A stretch of DNA of 10,657 nucleotides, from positions 67,628 through 78,284 of the forward strand of contig QKYT01000324.1 in NCBI GenBank assembly GCA_003550305.1, in the 5' to 3' direction. The notes beneath the pieces are model-generated. The model searched no databases and had not been told where the DNA came from. It worked only from the letters and a program-made list of their open reading frames with translations. Both the position numbers and the translations under genes were made by a program. Numbering within the stretch: the stretch's first letter is position 1; each line of letters begins with the position of its first letter. Below, in pieces: positions 1 to 6,599 of the stretch. Source of the DNA: Glomus cerebriforme (Eukaryota > Glomeromycota > Glomeromycetes > Glomerales > Glomeraceae).

Positions 1-51
1 GTTTCGGCAGTTTCGCGTACGCCATTCTGCCGAAACCTACTAGTTTCGGCA
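1..51. repeat. Short GTTTCGGCA inverted/direct repeat motif
   Basis: GTTTCGGCAG at 1-10 is the exact reverse complement of CTGCCGAAAC at 27-36, giving a 10-bp stem around a G+C-rich 16-nt loop. A third copy, GTTTCGGCA, follows in direct orientation at 43-51. The patch is far richer in G+C than everything after it. I recall this kind of TTTCGGCA hairpin as a high-copy motif in Rhizophagus-type genomes, but this was not checked. It may be the end of an element cut by the window edge, or a terminal motif of the MULE that follows. No matching copy was seen at the other end of the MULE. Confidence 0.7.
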
Positions 52-129
52 AGCAACCTTACTATAAGCATATATCTTTTCTGTTTCTCTAAAGTATTGT
101 TTTCTAAAATAAGATTCATATTAGTTATA

Positions 130-2252
130 ATGTCTATAAAAAAATTTAAACTATTAATAAAATTACTTACAATAGAAAATATTATTTCAAATACAAATAC
201 AAATTTTTTCATTACTTCTAATCTGTTATTCAATTCTTATTATGATTCTTCATATAATAATTCTGATCTGTTTATAATTTATCAGTACAACTCTTTTAAC
301 CTACTGATATTTAAATTTTATAGTTCTTTGTAACTTCATATGATTCTTCTGATCTATTTCTTAATCATAATATATATATAATAAAACTTAAATAGAAAAT
401 AAAAGAATAGATATTCTAGGAAATAAAAATATATATAGATATAATATTTTAGAAGATGAAGATAGGAATGTTGATCATCAAGAAAAAGAATATAATAATA
501 GTAATTATGAAAAAAAAGAGAAGGAAAAAGAAAAAGAAAAAGAGAATGAATTAGAATTGAGTCAAGAGATAGAATTCATAATATAGAAAATTGCTAAATT
601 ATACCTTAACGAATATGCAAAATAACAAGAATTTTCTTTTTATAAAAAAAGGCATATATCAAATCTAACTGACAGTACAATTATAAAATGTAAAACATAT
701 GAATGCGCACATATCTGAACTTATGAAGTCTAAAAGATTATTTTAAAAGAAAATAGAAGAAATAGAGATTCTGAAATGATCAGATATTCTGGCATATTAA
801 TCTTGCTTTTTTCAAATCTAAAAATAGAGTTTGTATTAATAGTATTATTGATATATACAATCATAATATAAATTTTTTTATTATTGAAATAGTACTAAAA
901 TTCTGAAAATTAACTGATGAAATGCTTGAAAAAGTAAAATTTTGAATAATTAAAGAAATAATAGACATATCAATTTAATACAATCTTCTAGCAGCCTCAT
1001 TTTCAAATAAAATAATAAATAAAAAAGATTTAAATAACATCATTCAATAATTCAAAGCCTATTAAAAATGGTGTATATATATCAAATACTTACTGATCTA
1101 TACTTAAAAAAAAATAATGATCTGAAATGAATCATAAAGTCATGTTTTAATCATAATAAAAGAAGATTAAATTTATTATTCTGGATATCACTTGATCAAG
1201 TTAATGCTTATGAAAAATATAAAGATGTTATGATTATTGATATGACATCTAAAACTAATTAATTTGATATGATATTAATGCTAGTTATAGTAATTAATAA
1301 TAAATTTAGAAATCTCATAGTAGCTGCAGCAATTTTGAAAGATAAAACAAAAGTAACTTTGTATAAGTTTTACAAGAATTAAAAAATTTTTATGATATTA
1401 TACTAATAGTCCTATATTCTGATACTGATTTGGACTTAATATCAGCCATAAAAATAAATTATTCAAAAATATAACATTTTTATTATATCTTTCATATAGA
1501 TTTAAATCTAAAAAAAAGCTTAAAGAAATTACATAATCAATTTGAATCTTTTCATGCTAAATTTTTGAAAATATATAATTTCCTATGTCATAAAATATTT
1601 AAAATAAAATAGAAGATACTTATTAGTAAATTTTCAGTTTGTAAACAATATTTTATAAAAGCTTTATATTCTTATAAAGTAACTGGACTCATTATGCTAT
1701 CAATCATAATTTCACAAGAAGGATTTGAAGTATATAACATGTAAAGTCTATCAATAAAATAATTAAAGATAGATTAAATAGATCTTCATGCCTAACTGAT
1801 ATTGTTAAAAAAATTCAAAGAATATTTAATCAACAATCAAAAAAAACAATATTAACTGAATATAAAAAAAAATTTTTACTAAAGGAATATTATTAATAAT
1901 GAAAAAATATTTTTCAAAACTTGATAAATTTCTGCAAGAGTATTTAACATCACAAATTCTTCAAAAACAATATAATCAAATAGCTTAATCATTATACTAT
2001 GATGTAAAATTAATTGAAGATTGGATACTGCTTTTGGAAATAAGTATATTACTAATAGTTAATAAGAAAGGATTAGTATCTATTAATAGAAATAACAAAA
2101 ACAATTATTAAAAAAATACTTTTTTTTTTTTCATAAATAGTAAATAATTTTTATCAACAGAAAAGATAATTATAATTAAATTCAATTTCTATTTTCTTTA
2201 TTAATTAAAAATATACCTTATAATAGTATTCAACAAGTATAGAAAGTACTAG
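130..2252 (+). pseudogene. MULE (FAR1-type) transposase pseudogene, N-terminal and catalytic part
   Basis: This is a decayed DNA transposase of the Mutator-like superfamily, FAR1/FHY3 type. An ATG at 130-132 opens an Asn/Ser-rich leader that runs to 330, and a Glu/Lys-rich stretch follows at about 455-580. A FAR1-type DNA-binding domain at about 586-870 still shows Cys-x4-Cys (689-691, 704-706) and a Tyr-Asn-His remnant of His-x-His (856-864). The MULE core follows. IIDMTSKTN holds the first Asp (1239-1241), YSDTD the second acidic motif (1421-1429), then FHIDLNLKKKL, and HVKSINK (1738-1758), where intact relatives have Glu in place of this Lys. RLNRSSCLTDIVKKIQ (about 1770-1820) is well preserved. 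Stops fall where relatives have Gln, Trp or Arg, and there are several frameshifts. The protein would have acted in the nucleus, cutting and pasting its own element; this copy cannot encode it. The domain calls come from family knowledge, not a search. The gene continues after the inserted foldback element. Confidence 0.85.
2250..2252. repeat. Left target-site duplication (TAG) of the foldback element
   Basis: TAG directly precedes the left terminus CACTGGT and is repeated at 2805-2807 after the right terminus. A two-base TA duplication cannot be excluded, because the left side reads TAG-CACTGG and the right side CCAGTG-TAG. TA would suggest a Tc1/mariner-like mobiliser, and three bases a PIF/Harbinger-like one. 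Confidence 0.6.
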
Positions 2253-2431
2253 CACTGGTCAAAAACTGATCTATCTTACAGATATCTTACAGATATCTTA
2301 TAAATATCGGATACCCAAAATGTGGAAAATCTGCTATACATCGGGTATCCAATATGTATACTATAGAATTAAAAAATACAATTTATTAATTATCTCGCTA
2401 TCCAGTGATCATAAAAAGATAAAATATAGCT

Positions 2432-2464
2432 CATTCGATTCGTCTCAATGAGACGTATCGAATG
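2432..2464. repeat. Internal 33-bp near-palindrome in the left arm
   Basis: CATTCGATTCGTCTCA and its near reverse complement meet around one central base, with a single mismatched pair. The mirror copy lies at 2593-2625 in the right arm. It may be an internal transposase-binding site or a secondary hairpin. Confidence 0.75.
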
Positions 2465-2592
2465 GTACTAATTTCGCATTTCTAGGTGTGATAGATGCTG
2501 AGATATTTGATAAATCGTAAAAAAATAAACAAAAAATGCCGATTTGTCAAATATCTCGACATCTATCGCACCTAGAAATGCGAAATTAGTAC

Positions 2593-2625
2593 CATTCGAT
2601 ACGTCTCATTGAGACGAATCGAATG
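2593..2625. repeat. Internal 33-bp near-palindrome in the right arm
   Basis: This is the mirror image of the near-palindrome at 2432-2464. The two copies are identical when one is reverse-complemented, so this segment has not diverged although the rest of the arms has. Confidence 0.75.
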
Positions 2626-2804
2626 AGCTATATTTCATCTTTTTATGATCACCGGATAGCGAGATAATTAATAAATTGTATTTTTTTAATTCTATAGTAT
2701 ACATATTGGGTACCCGATGTATAGCAGATTTCCGCATTTTGGGTACCCGATATTTATAAGATATCTGTAAGATATCTGTAAGATAGATCAGTTTTTAACC
2801 AGTG

Positions 2805-2807
2805 TAG
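2805..2807. repeat. Right target-site duplication (TAG) of the foldback element
   Basis: TAG follows the right terminus CCAGTG and matches 2250-2252. Joining the flanks across one TAG gives a continuous frame reading KVLDIVNKNQNY, which fits the expected transposase sequence between the catalytic core and the SWIM domain. Confidence 0.6.
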
Positions 2808-3489
2808 ATATTGTAAATAAAAATCAGAACTACAATATATCATTTTGCTTGATGATGGGTCATATTTATATACCTGTCTTTAGCTTATTAATAGAAGAAT
2901 TATGTGTAAGCATTTCTTTTGAGTTATGTCCTATTTAATTTATATACAGTTTTATATATCCCTTATTTTTTGATGATGATACAATTATAACAAATATAAT
3001 ATCAAACAACATAAGGAACTAATATTCCAAATTGAAGAAAATAAATTAAAAAGCCCTTAATTATTATTTTAACATCTTGCAAATTTTAGGCAAATTTTTA
3101 ATGTCATATAACTTTAAGGTCTTAAACAAAAATATGAATTTGGTATAGGATATACTAAAAAGGCACTTGATTTAACTATTTAGGCTGATAAAGTCAATGA
3201 ATTTATTAATCAAATAGAATATTTTATTGAAAGTATAAAAGCAGAACTATCTGATTAATAGAAAAATGTGATTTTTATGCATATTGGTAATTTATTATGA
3301 GTAAGACATAAAGGTTAATAACTAAACTTCAAAAAAAGAAAGTAAGACATATTTGAGATATAACTAATATTACTAATAAAGATCATGAAAAAGAAGTTGT
3401 AGTAAATCAAGAAAGTAAAAAAAGAAAAAGACTTTTATAAAAATTGTAATCAAGTTGGCTATTAAGCTCTAAAATATTTAAATAACTAA
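2808..3489 (+). pseudogene. MULE transposase pseudogene, C-terminal SWIM finger and CCHC knuckle
   Basis: This continues the MULE pseudogene after the foldback insertion. YIILLDDG (about 2834-2859) leads into a SWIM zinc finger (C-x-C-x9-C-x-H): Tyr codon TAT at 2869-2871 in place of the first Cys, Cys 2875-2877, Cys 2905-2907, His 2911-2913. After about 3000 come a Lys-rich helical stretch, a degraded GNxL.RHKGRP-like tail motif (about 3283-3320), and at 3436-3477 a CCHC zinc knuckle (C-x2-C-x4-H-x4-C) in which only the second Cys (3445-3447) survives. The other three ligands all read Tyr (TAT). The frame closes with TAA at 3487-3489. The stops, frameshifts and lost ligands show it is dead. 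SWIM fingers are usual in MULE transposases. The extra zinc knuckle marks a subfamily and was probably used for nucleic-acid binding. Confidence 0.8.
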
Positions 3490-3551
3490 AGGTTAAAAAA
3501 TTTGTAGCAAATTTTTTTTTACAAATATTTATCTGTACTATTAGTATTAGT

Positions 3552-3557
3552 AATAAA
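3552..3557 (+). promoter_or_regulatory. AATAAA polyadenylation signal candidate for the MULE
   Basis: AATAAA lies 63 bases after the last stop of the MULE pseudogene, and a second copy is at 3581-3586. In DNA this A-rich such hexamers arise often by chance, so position is the only support. Confidence 0.25.
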
Positions 3558-3582
3558 ATCATATAATAGCAAAGTTTTTCAA

Positions 3583-3800
3583 TAAAAAAAAAATAAAAAA
3601 AAAACCAGATTAAACATCTGAAATTAATATATTCAGATAATATCTTATATCTGAATATATTTAAATAATATCCAGATGAATCTGTAGATTTATTTCAGAT
3701 ATTCAGATCATTATGGATCAAATTAACAGATCACAGATTCATCTGGATCATAATACTAGATCAAAGAAATCACTTTTATTTTTTTTATTTTTTTTTTACA
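3583..3800. repeat. CAGAT/ATCTG-dense nested hairpin cluster between poly-A and poly-T
   Basis: Between an A-rich tract (3582-3604) and a T-rich tract (3774-3798) there are eleven CAGAT or ATCTG pentamers within 3606-3745. They form nested inverted repeats: 5 bp at 3606-3610 with 3616-3620, 14 bp at 3626-3639 with 3648-3661, and a perfect 16 bp at 3670-3685 with 3733-3748. The flanking A and T tracts could also pair, closing one large structure of about 215 nt. No coding potential or clear target-site duplication was seen. It may be a decayed MITE or a cluster of binding sites. Confidence 0.65.
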
Positions 3801-3803
3801 GAA

Positions 3804-3990
3804 ATGTCACATGCATTTTAATTAGATTCATATAGAGATATGTTATAAGTATGTTACTTGTATTTTAATTAGATTTATAGCATTTATTACAAGTATATCA
3901 CAGGTATGTTACATTTATGTTGTATGTATTTTAATTAAATTTATAAATTATATTACAGTAAGCATTTAAATTAAAATATTTAGTTAGGTT
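3804..3990. repeat. Degenerate repeat built on GTATTTTAATTAGATT
   Basis: Three related 20-mers begin at 3813, 3860 and 3926, each preceded by an ATGT(T/C)AC-like word, and a weaker fourth begins near 3964. Spacing is uneven (47, 66 and about 38 bases), so this is a decayed tandem or dispersed repeat and not a clean satellite. It directly follows the poly-T end of the CAGAT cluster. Confidence 0.5.
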
Positions 3991-4517
3991 TTTTTTTAAT
4001 TTAGATACTATAGTAATTTGTTGCATTATTTGATAAAAGTAAGATGACTAATTTGATAAAGATTAATTTGAAAAATAAACTGATTAATTTGATACATTCA
4101 ATACAAATATAATTTTTTTATCTTTGAAGCCATTTAAGGATATAGTTTTTTTTTGAATTTTCTATCAAATTTATCAAATTCAAATATTCTTTATTAAAAT
4201 TTTTTTTGAAAAACTATCAACATATAAAAAAAAATTAATTACAAATATTAATTAATAAATGAAAAAAAATGAATACATACTATCATTCTCTTGAACTGAG
4301 AGAAAAATTTTTTTTGAAAAGAGCTTGCAAGTAAAATTAATTTGAAATTTAGTATGAGATATTTAGAATGCACTATTAGCAAAAAATTTTAAGGTCTAGT
4401 ACAAGACTTCAATGTAAATAAAATATTAATTAACTTTTATAACTTATTATTTCTCAGCTATAAATAATTGATTTTAACTATTATTTCATTAGTTAATGGA
4501 TAATTATGTGAAAGGAA
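3991..4517. other. Noncoding A+T-rich spacer
   Basis: I find no gene here on either strand. The stretch is made of A and T runs with several TTTGATA/TATCAAA words (4030-4110 in one orientation, 4161-4220 in the other) that could pair loosely. TTAATTTGATA-like words recur at about 4049-4110. Nothing more specific can be supported. Confidence 0.5.
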
Positions 4518-4835
4518 ATGGAGGAAGAATTACGAGACTTGGTGAGAGGTATTATGAAAAATTTTAAGTATATTTTGGAAGAAGCTAGGTAAATATTATC
4601 AATTTTACTGTTTGAATCTTAGTTATGGAGTGTAACTTCTTATATAATATTTTTAGTATTCAATTACATTAGAATTTATAAGAAAAATGTAACAGCAAGA
4701 ATGGTAAGTAATAATGCAGCGAAAACACTTATGTTATTAAGTGAAATGGGAGAAAGTGCAAATATGACAATGATGACATTAAGGAGTGTAGATAAAGAAA
4801 ATGAGAAGGATAAGAAAGATTATAGAATGGAATAG
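4518..4835 (+). CDS. Possible two-exon small protein, unknown function
   Basis: ATG at 4518 (an in-frame TGA lies three codons upstream) opens exon 1, 4518-4588. A canonical AG|GTAAAT donor starts an 84-bp intron (4589-4672) ending in ATTAG, and exon 2 runs 4673-4835 to TAG. The spliced frame codes for 77 residues, starting MEEELRDLVRGIMKNF and continuing with a Met-rich helical segment (KTLMLLSEMGESANM) and a charged tail (DKENEKDKKDYRME). There is no signal peptide or membrane segment. AATAAA follows at 4853 and 4875, and the stretch is purine-richer than its surroundings. I do not recognise the family. Doubts: a better polypyrimidine acceptor at 4656 would lead straight into a stop, and a competing ATG frame begins at 4497 but ends at 4565. 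It may be a real lineage-specific gene, the end of a longer one, or a gene remnant. Confidence 0.4.
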
Positions 4836-4852
4836 AAGATGTAATAATGCAT

Positions 4853-4880
4853 AATAAACATCTATTATTCAATCAATAAA
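4853..4880 (+). promoter_or_regulatory. Paired AATAAA polyadenylation signals after the small gene
   Basis: AATAAA occurs at 4853-4858 and 4875-4880, 17 and 39 bases beyond the TAG at 4833-4835. The spacing suits a short 3' untranslated region, although A-rich background makes chance copies likely. Confidence 0.3.
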
Positions 4881-4980
4881 GCCACTATTTTGAAATTTTC
4901 GATTTATCCTAACCTTGAATACTTTAAAAAAAAAATAAATTTATATAATTATTTTTGTAATACATTAAAAAATAATAAAA

Positions 4981-5040
4981 ATCATGTGATAGGACAATAA
5001 AGTGAAATCACGTGATAGTCACCTCGCGTGATCTTCACTC
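4981..5040. promoter_or_regulatory. CACGTG palindrome and tandem TCRCGTGAT units
   Basis: ATCACGTGAT at 5007-5016 is a perfect 10-bp palindrome with a CACGTG E-box core, the binding site of bHLH factors such as Cbf1 and Pho4 in fungi. Two adjacent 16-bp units (5008-5023 and 5024-5039) match at 12 positions, TCACGTGATAGTCACC and TCGCGTGATCTTCACT, and a third TCATGTGAT lies at 4982. The patch is one of the few G+C-richer spots in the left half. It could be a promoter element, or the inner end of a repeat element, since such palindromes also occur in repeats. Confidence 0.45.
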
Positions 5041-5525
5041 CGGGTGCAAGTTAGCAACATTCAATTTTTAAAAATTAAAAATTTTAAAAAATTTTAGATT
5101 TAAAAAAAAATGTATGTATATATAGCTTTATATAAATCTGTAATTTTAAAACTTTTAAAATATTATCCAACTTTATTTCATATATATAATAATTTAAAAT
5201 AACATGTTTGATATTATTTATTTATTTATTTTTTTTTACATATGCCAAATCATATTCCAACATTACTTTCTATATGTTAATCCATTATAAGCAAATAAAA
5301 AAAAAGAAATTAAATAATAAATATTACACTATATTTAATATCAAGTTCTAAGATTTATATTAGTTCCGTTTGATTGATATGTGATTGTGAATTTGTGATA
5401 TTTTAAAACCAGATTATCAGATCATTATAATGACTCTTTCTCTTAAAGATATCTAACATATAGTAGTATATGTGTTAAATTATTATGCTCTTTGATAATT
5501 ATTGGAGAAATTATAAGCATTATAA
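5041..5525. other. Noncoding spacer with TTTA runs and TGTGA words
   Basis: No gene is visible. The stretch includes a short TTTA-type simple repeat with a T run (5216-5237) and three closely spaced TGTGA words at 5380-5398. Those resemble the denser TGTGA/TCACA cluster at 9484-9671: TTGTGAATTTGTGAT here against TTGTGAATTGTGAT there. Confidence 0.4.
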
Positions 5526-5843
5526 TATTTGTTAGTGCTAAAGACAAATCGGTTGGATAATAGGACTTTTATTTGGTTTGATTCCCTCCATAATCTCAAT
5601 CTTTCATCATATGTGGTGTCGACAAATTAACAAGATGTCATTGAACTTAACGGTACAACACAAGTCAATGAGGGAATTAAAACAAATCAAAATCAAGAAT
5701 TAAACAACCAAAACGCTCATAAAATAGTAGAAAGTTTATCCCAGTCCAATCAAGAAATAGAAGAAGAAAACAAAAAACTAAGGAAGGAAGTTCAAGAGTT
5801 GAGAACAAGGTTAGAATTAGTGGTGATGGCTATTAGTTCTTAA
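5526..5843 (+). pseudogene. Coding remnant or terminal exon ending in a leucine-zipper coiled coil
   Basis: A + strand frame is open from 5526 to 5627, meets one TAA (5628-5630), then is open from 5631 to 5840 and stops at TAA 5841-5843, about 105 codons in all. The second part is Asn/Gln-rich (QDVIELNGTTQVNEG) and ends in a coiled coil in which Leu, Ile, Leu, Leu and Val fall every seven residues (ESLSQSNQEIEEENKKLR and onward, about 5721-5816). That is the pattern of a dimerising leucine zipper. No basic DNA-binding region precedes it, so I do not call it bZIP. The TAA sits between Asn and Gln and could derive from CAA by one C-to-T change. Alternatively 5631 lies just inside a last exon with its acceptor near AACAAG (5629-5634). 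No ATG opens the frame. It may be a gene remnant or the 3' end of a protein whose earlier exons are lost. Confidence 0.45.
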
Positions 5844-6163
5844 TATCTAGTTGATACCGTTTATAAAGGCATATATATAAAACCAATTTTCCCAAGTGAA
5901 ACATTCCAAACCTAAACAAACACAAAATATCCAATAGGTACAAGGTCAATAAGTTCTTCCTTTGCTCATTTCTACCATGTCTTGTGAATACATTTCTTTC
6001 AGTACATGCAAATCTGCTAAAGTGGGTTCTAATAAAATGTAAAATATGCGTATATTTAACACTTCCTTAATAATTTTCTTTTATAATTATTTACTATTAA
6101 TCAAATCGGGCATGAAAGAATAATCGCAATTAGCTAGCTATATTATATATAAGTATACTGTAT
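5844..6163. other. Spacer with a short minus-strand open segment
   Basis: No convincing gene. On the minus strand 6080 to 5946 is open for 44 codons with protein-like content (FYILLEPTLADLHVLKEMYS), but it has no ATG at its head and no known domain. At this length it can arise by chance. A TATATAAG word at 6146-6153 lies only 11 bases before the ATG at 6164, too close to be its TATA box in a normal transcript. Confidence 0.3.
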
Positions 6164-6451
6164 ATGTATTATAAAATCCAATATGTATATAATAAAAGGT
6201 ATAAAAAAGATTTAAGAGACATGGCAATGGTTTTGAATAAAAATACGCCATGCGCAAAAAAAATTCATGTTCAATTGTGTCCAATGATTATATTTAAACT
6301 ACAAATATGTGCAGCAGAAATTCAAAATAAGTTGCATTCCGCAAATTCCGCAAATAGATTTGGATATCGAGATTTCGGTATATCGAATTTCACTATGGAT
6401 AATCAAAAAAAATGTGGAATTTTACTTAATCTGGAAGGTGTACTAAAGTAA
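6164..6451 (+). CDS. Hypothetical 95-residue ATG reading frame
   Basis: This is the longest uninterrupted frame in the window that begins with ATG and ends with a stop (TAA). The predicted protein is basic, with a Lys/Arg-rich start (YNKRYKKDLRD), four Cys (CAKKIHVQLC, ICAAE, KKCG) and no signal peptide, membrane helix or domain I recognise. The DNA carries a short direct repeat, TTCCGCAAA twice (6338-6354). The frame is longer than usual for chance in DNA this A+T-rich, but there is no homology support. The opposite strand also reads protein-like across 6180-6400, interrupted only by TGA codons. A classic 3' splice site (CTGAC, then a T tract, then CTGTAG at 6454-6477) follows just after the stop, so the frame could be part of a spliced gene. 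Confidence is low. Confidence 0.3.
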   Translation: MYYKIQYVYNKRYKKDLRDMAMVLNKNTPCAKKIHVQLCPMIIFKLQICAAEIQNKLHSANSANRFGYRDFGISNFTMDNQKKCGILLNLEGVLK

Positions 6452-6453
6452 TC

Positions 6454-6549
6454 TGACTTTTTTTTTATTTTCTGTAGCAAATCTTGTCGCTTCAAGACCT
6501 TCTGTTACTACCTTTTTCCTCTTTTTTCTCTTTACTCTTTTTCCTTTAG
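6454..6549 (+). promoter_or_regulatory. Two splice-acceptor-like polypyrimidine tracts
   Basis: CTGAC followed by a long T tract and CTGTAG (ending 6477), then a 45-base C/T-rich run ending CCTTTAG (6549), both look like fungal 3' splice sites with a branch site. No open frame of useful length follows either one. Read on the minus strand, the same bases (6565 to 6446) give a 40-codon segment rich in Lys and Arg (KRVKRKKRKKVVTEGLE), so the pyrimidine bias may instead reflect a basic coding remnant on that strand. Confidence 0.25.
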
Positions 6550-6599
6550 CTTCACTAACAGACCGCTACTCTTTAATAGTACTTTAATATGTCCTGACC

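Larger units (their letters stand above)
2253..2804. mobile_element. 552-bp foldback MITE with 265-bp terminal inverted repeats
   Basis: The left arm (2253-2517) and right arm (2540-2804) are reverse complements over their full 265 bp, separated by a 22-nt A-rich spacer (2518-2539). By eye they differ at about ten positions, all transitions, plus two compensating one-base A-run indels. The termini read CACTGGTCAAAAACTGATC and its near complement. Each arm contains a repeated ATCTTACAGAT motif near its end, two copies of an ATCGGGTACCC-like motif, and an internal near-palindrome (2432-2464 and 2593-2625). There is no coding capacity, so it is non-autonomous and depends on a transposase elsewhere. 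It interrupts the MULE pseudogene. If transcribed, it would fold into a long, nearly perfect double-stranded RNA hairpin. Confidence 0.93.

Noticed and set aside
97..129. Upstream extension of the 97-333 frame
   Set aside because: It begins with TTG. In a fungal nuclear gene the ATG at 130 in the same frame is the plausible start of the MULE N-terminus.
586..2110. Alternative genetic code in which TAA/TAG is Gln and TGA is Trp
   Set aside because: Stops fall at Gln and Trp positions, but also at Arg (CGA to TGA), and there are frameshifts and lost zinc ligands. Decay explains all of it.
2253..2804. CRISPR array or rRNA-type structure
   Set aside because: There are only two arms in inverted orientation and no regular direct repeats; the structure is a foldback transposon.
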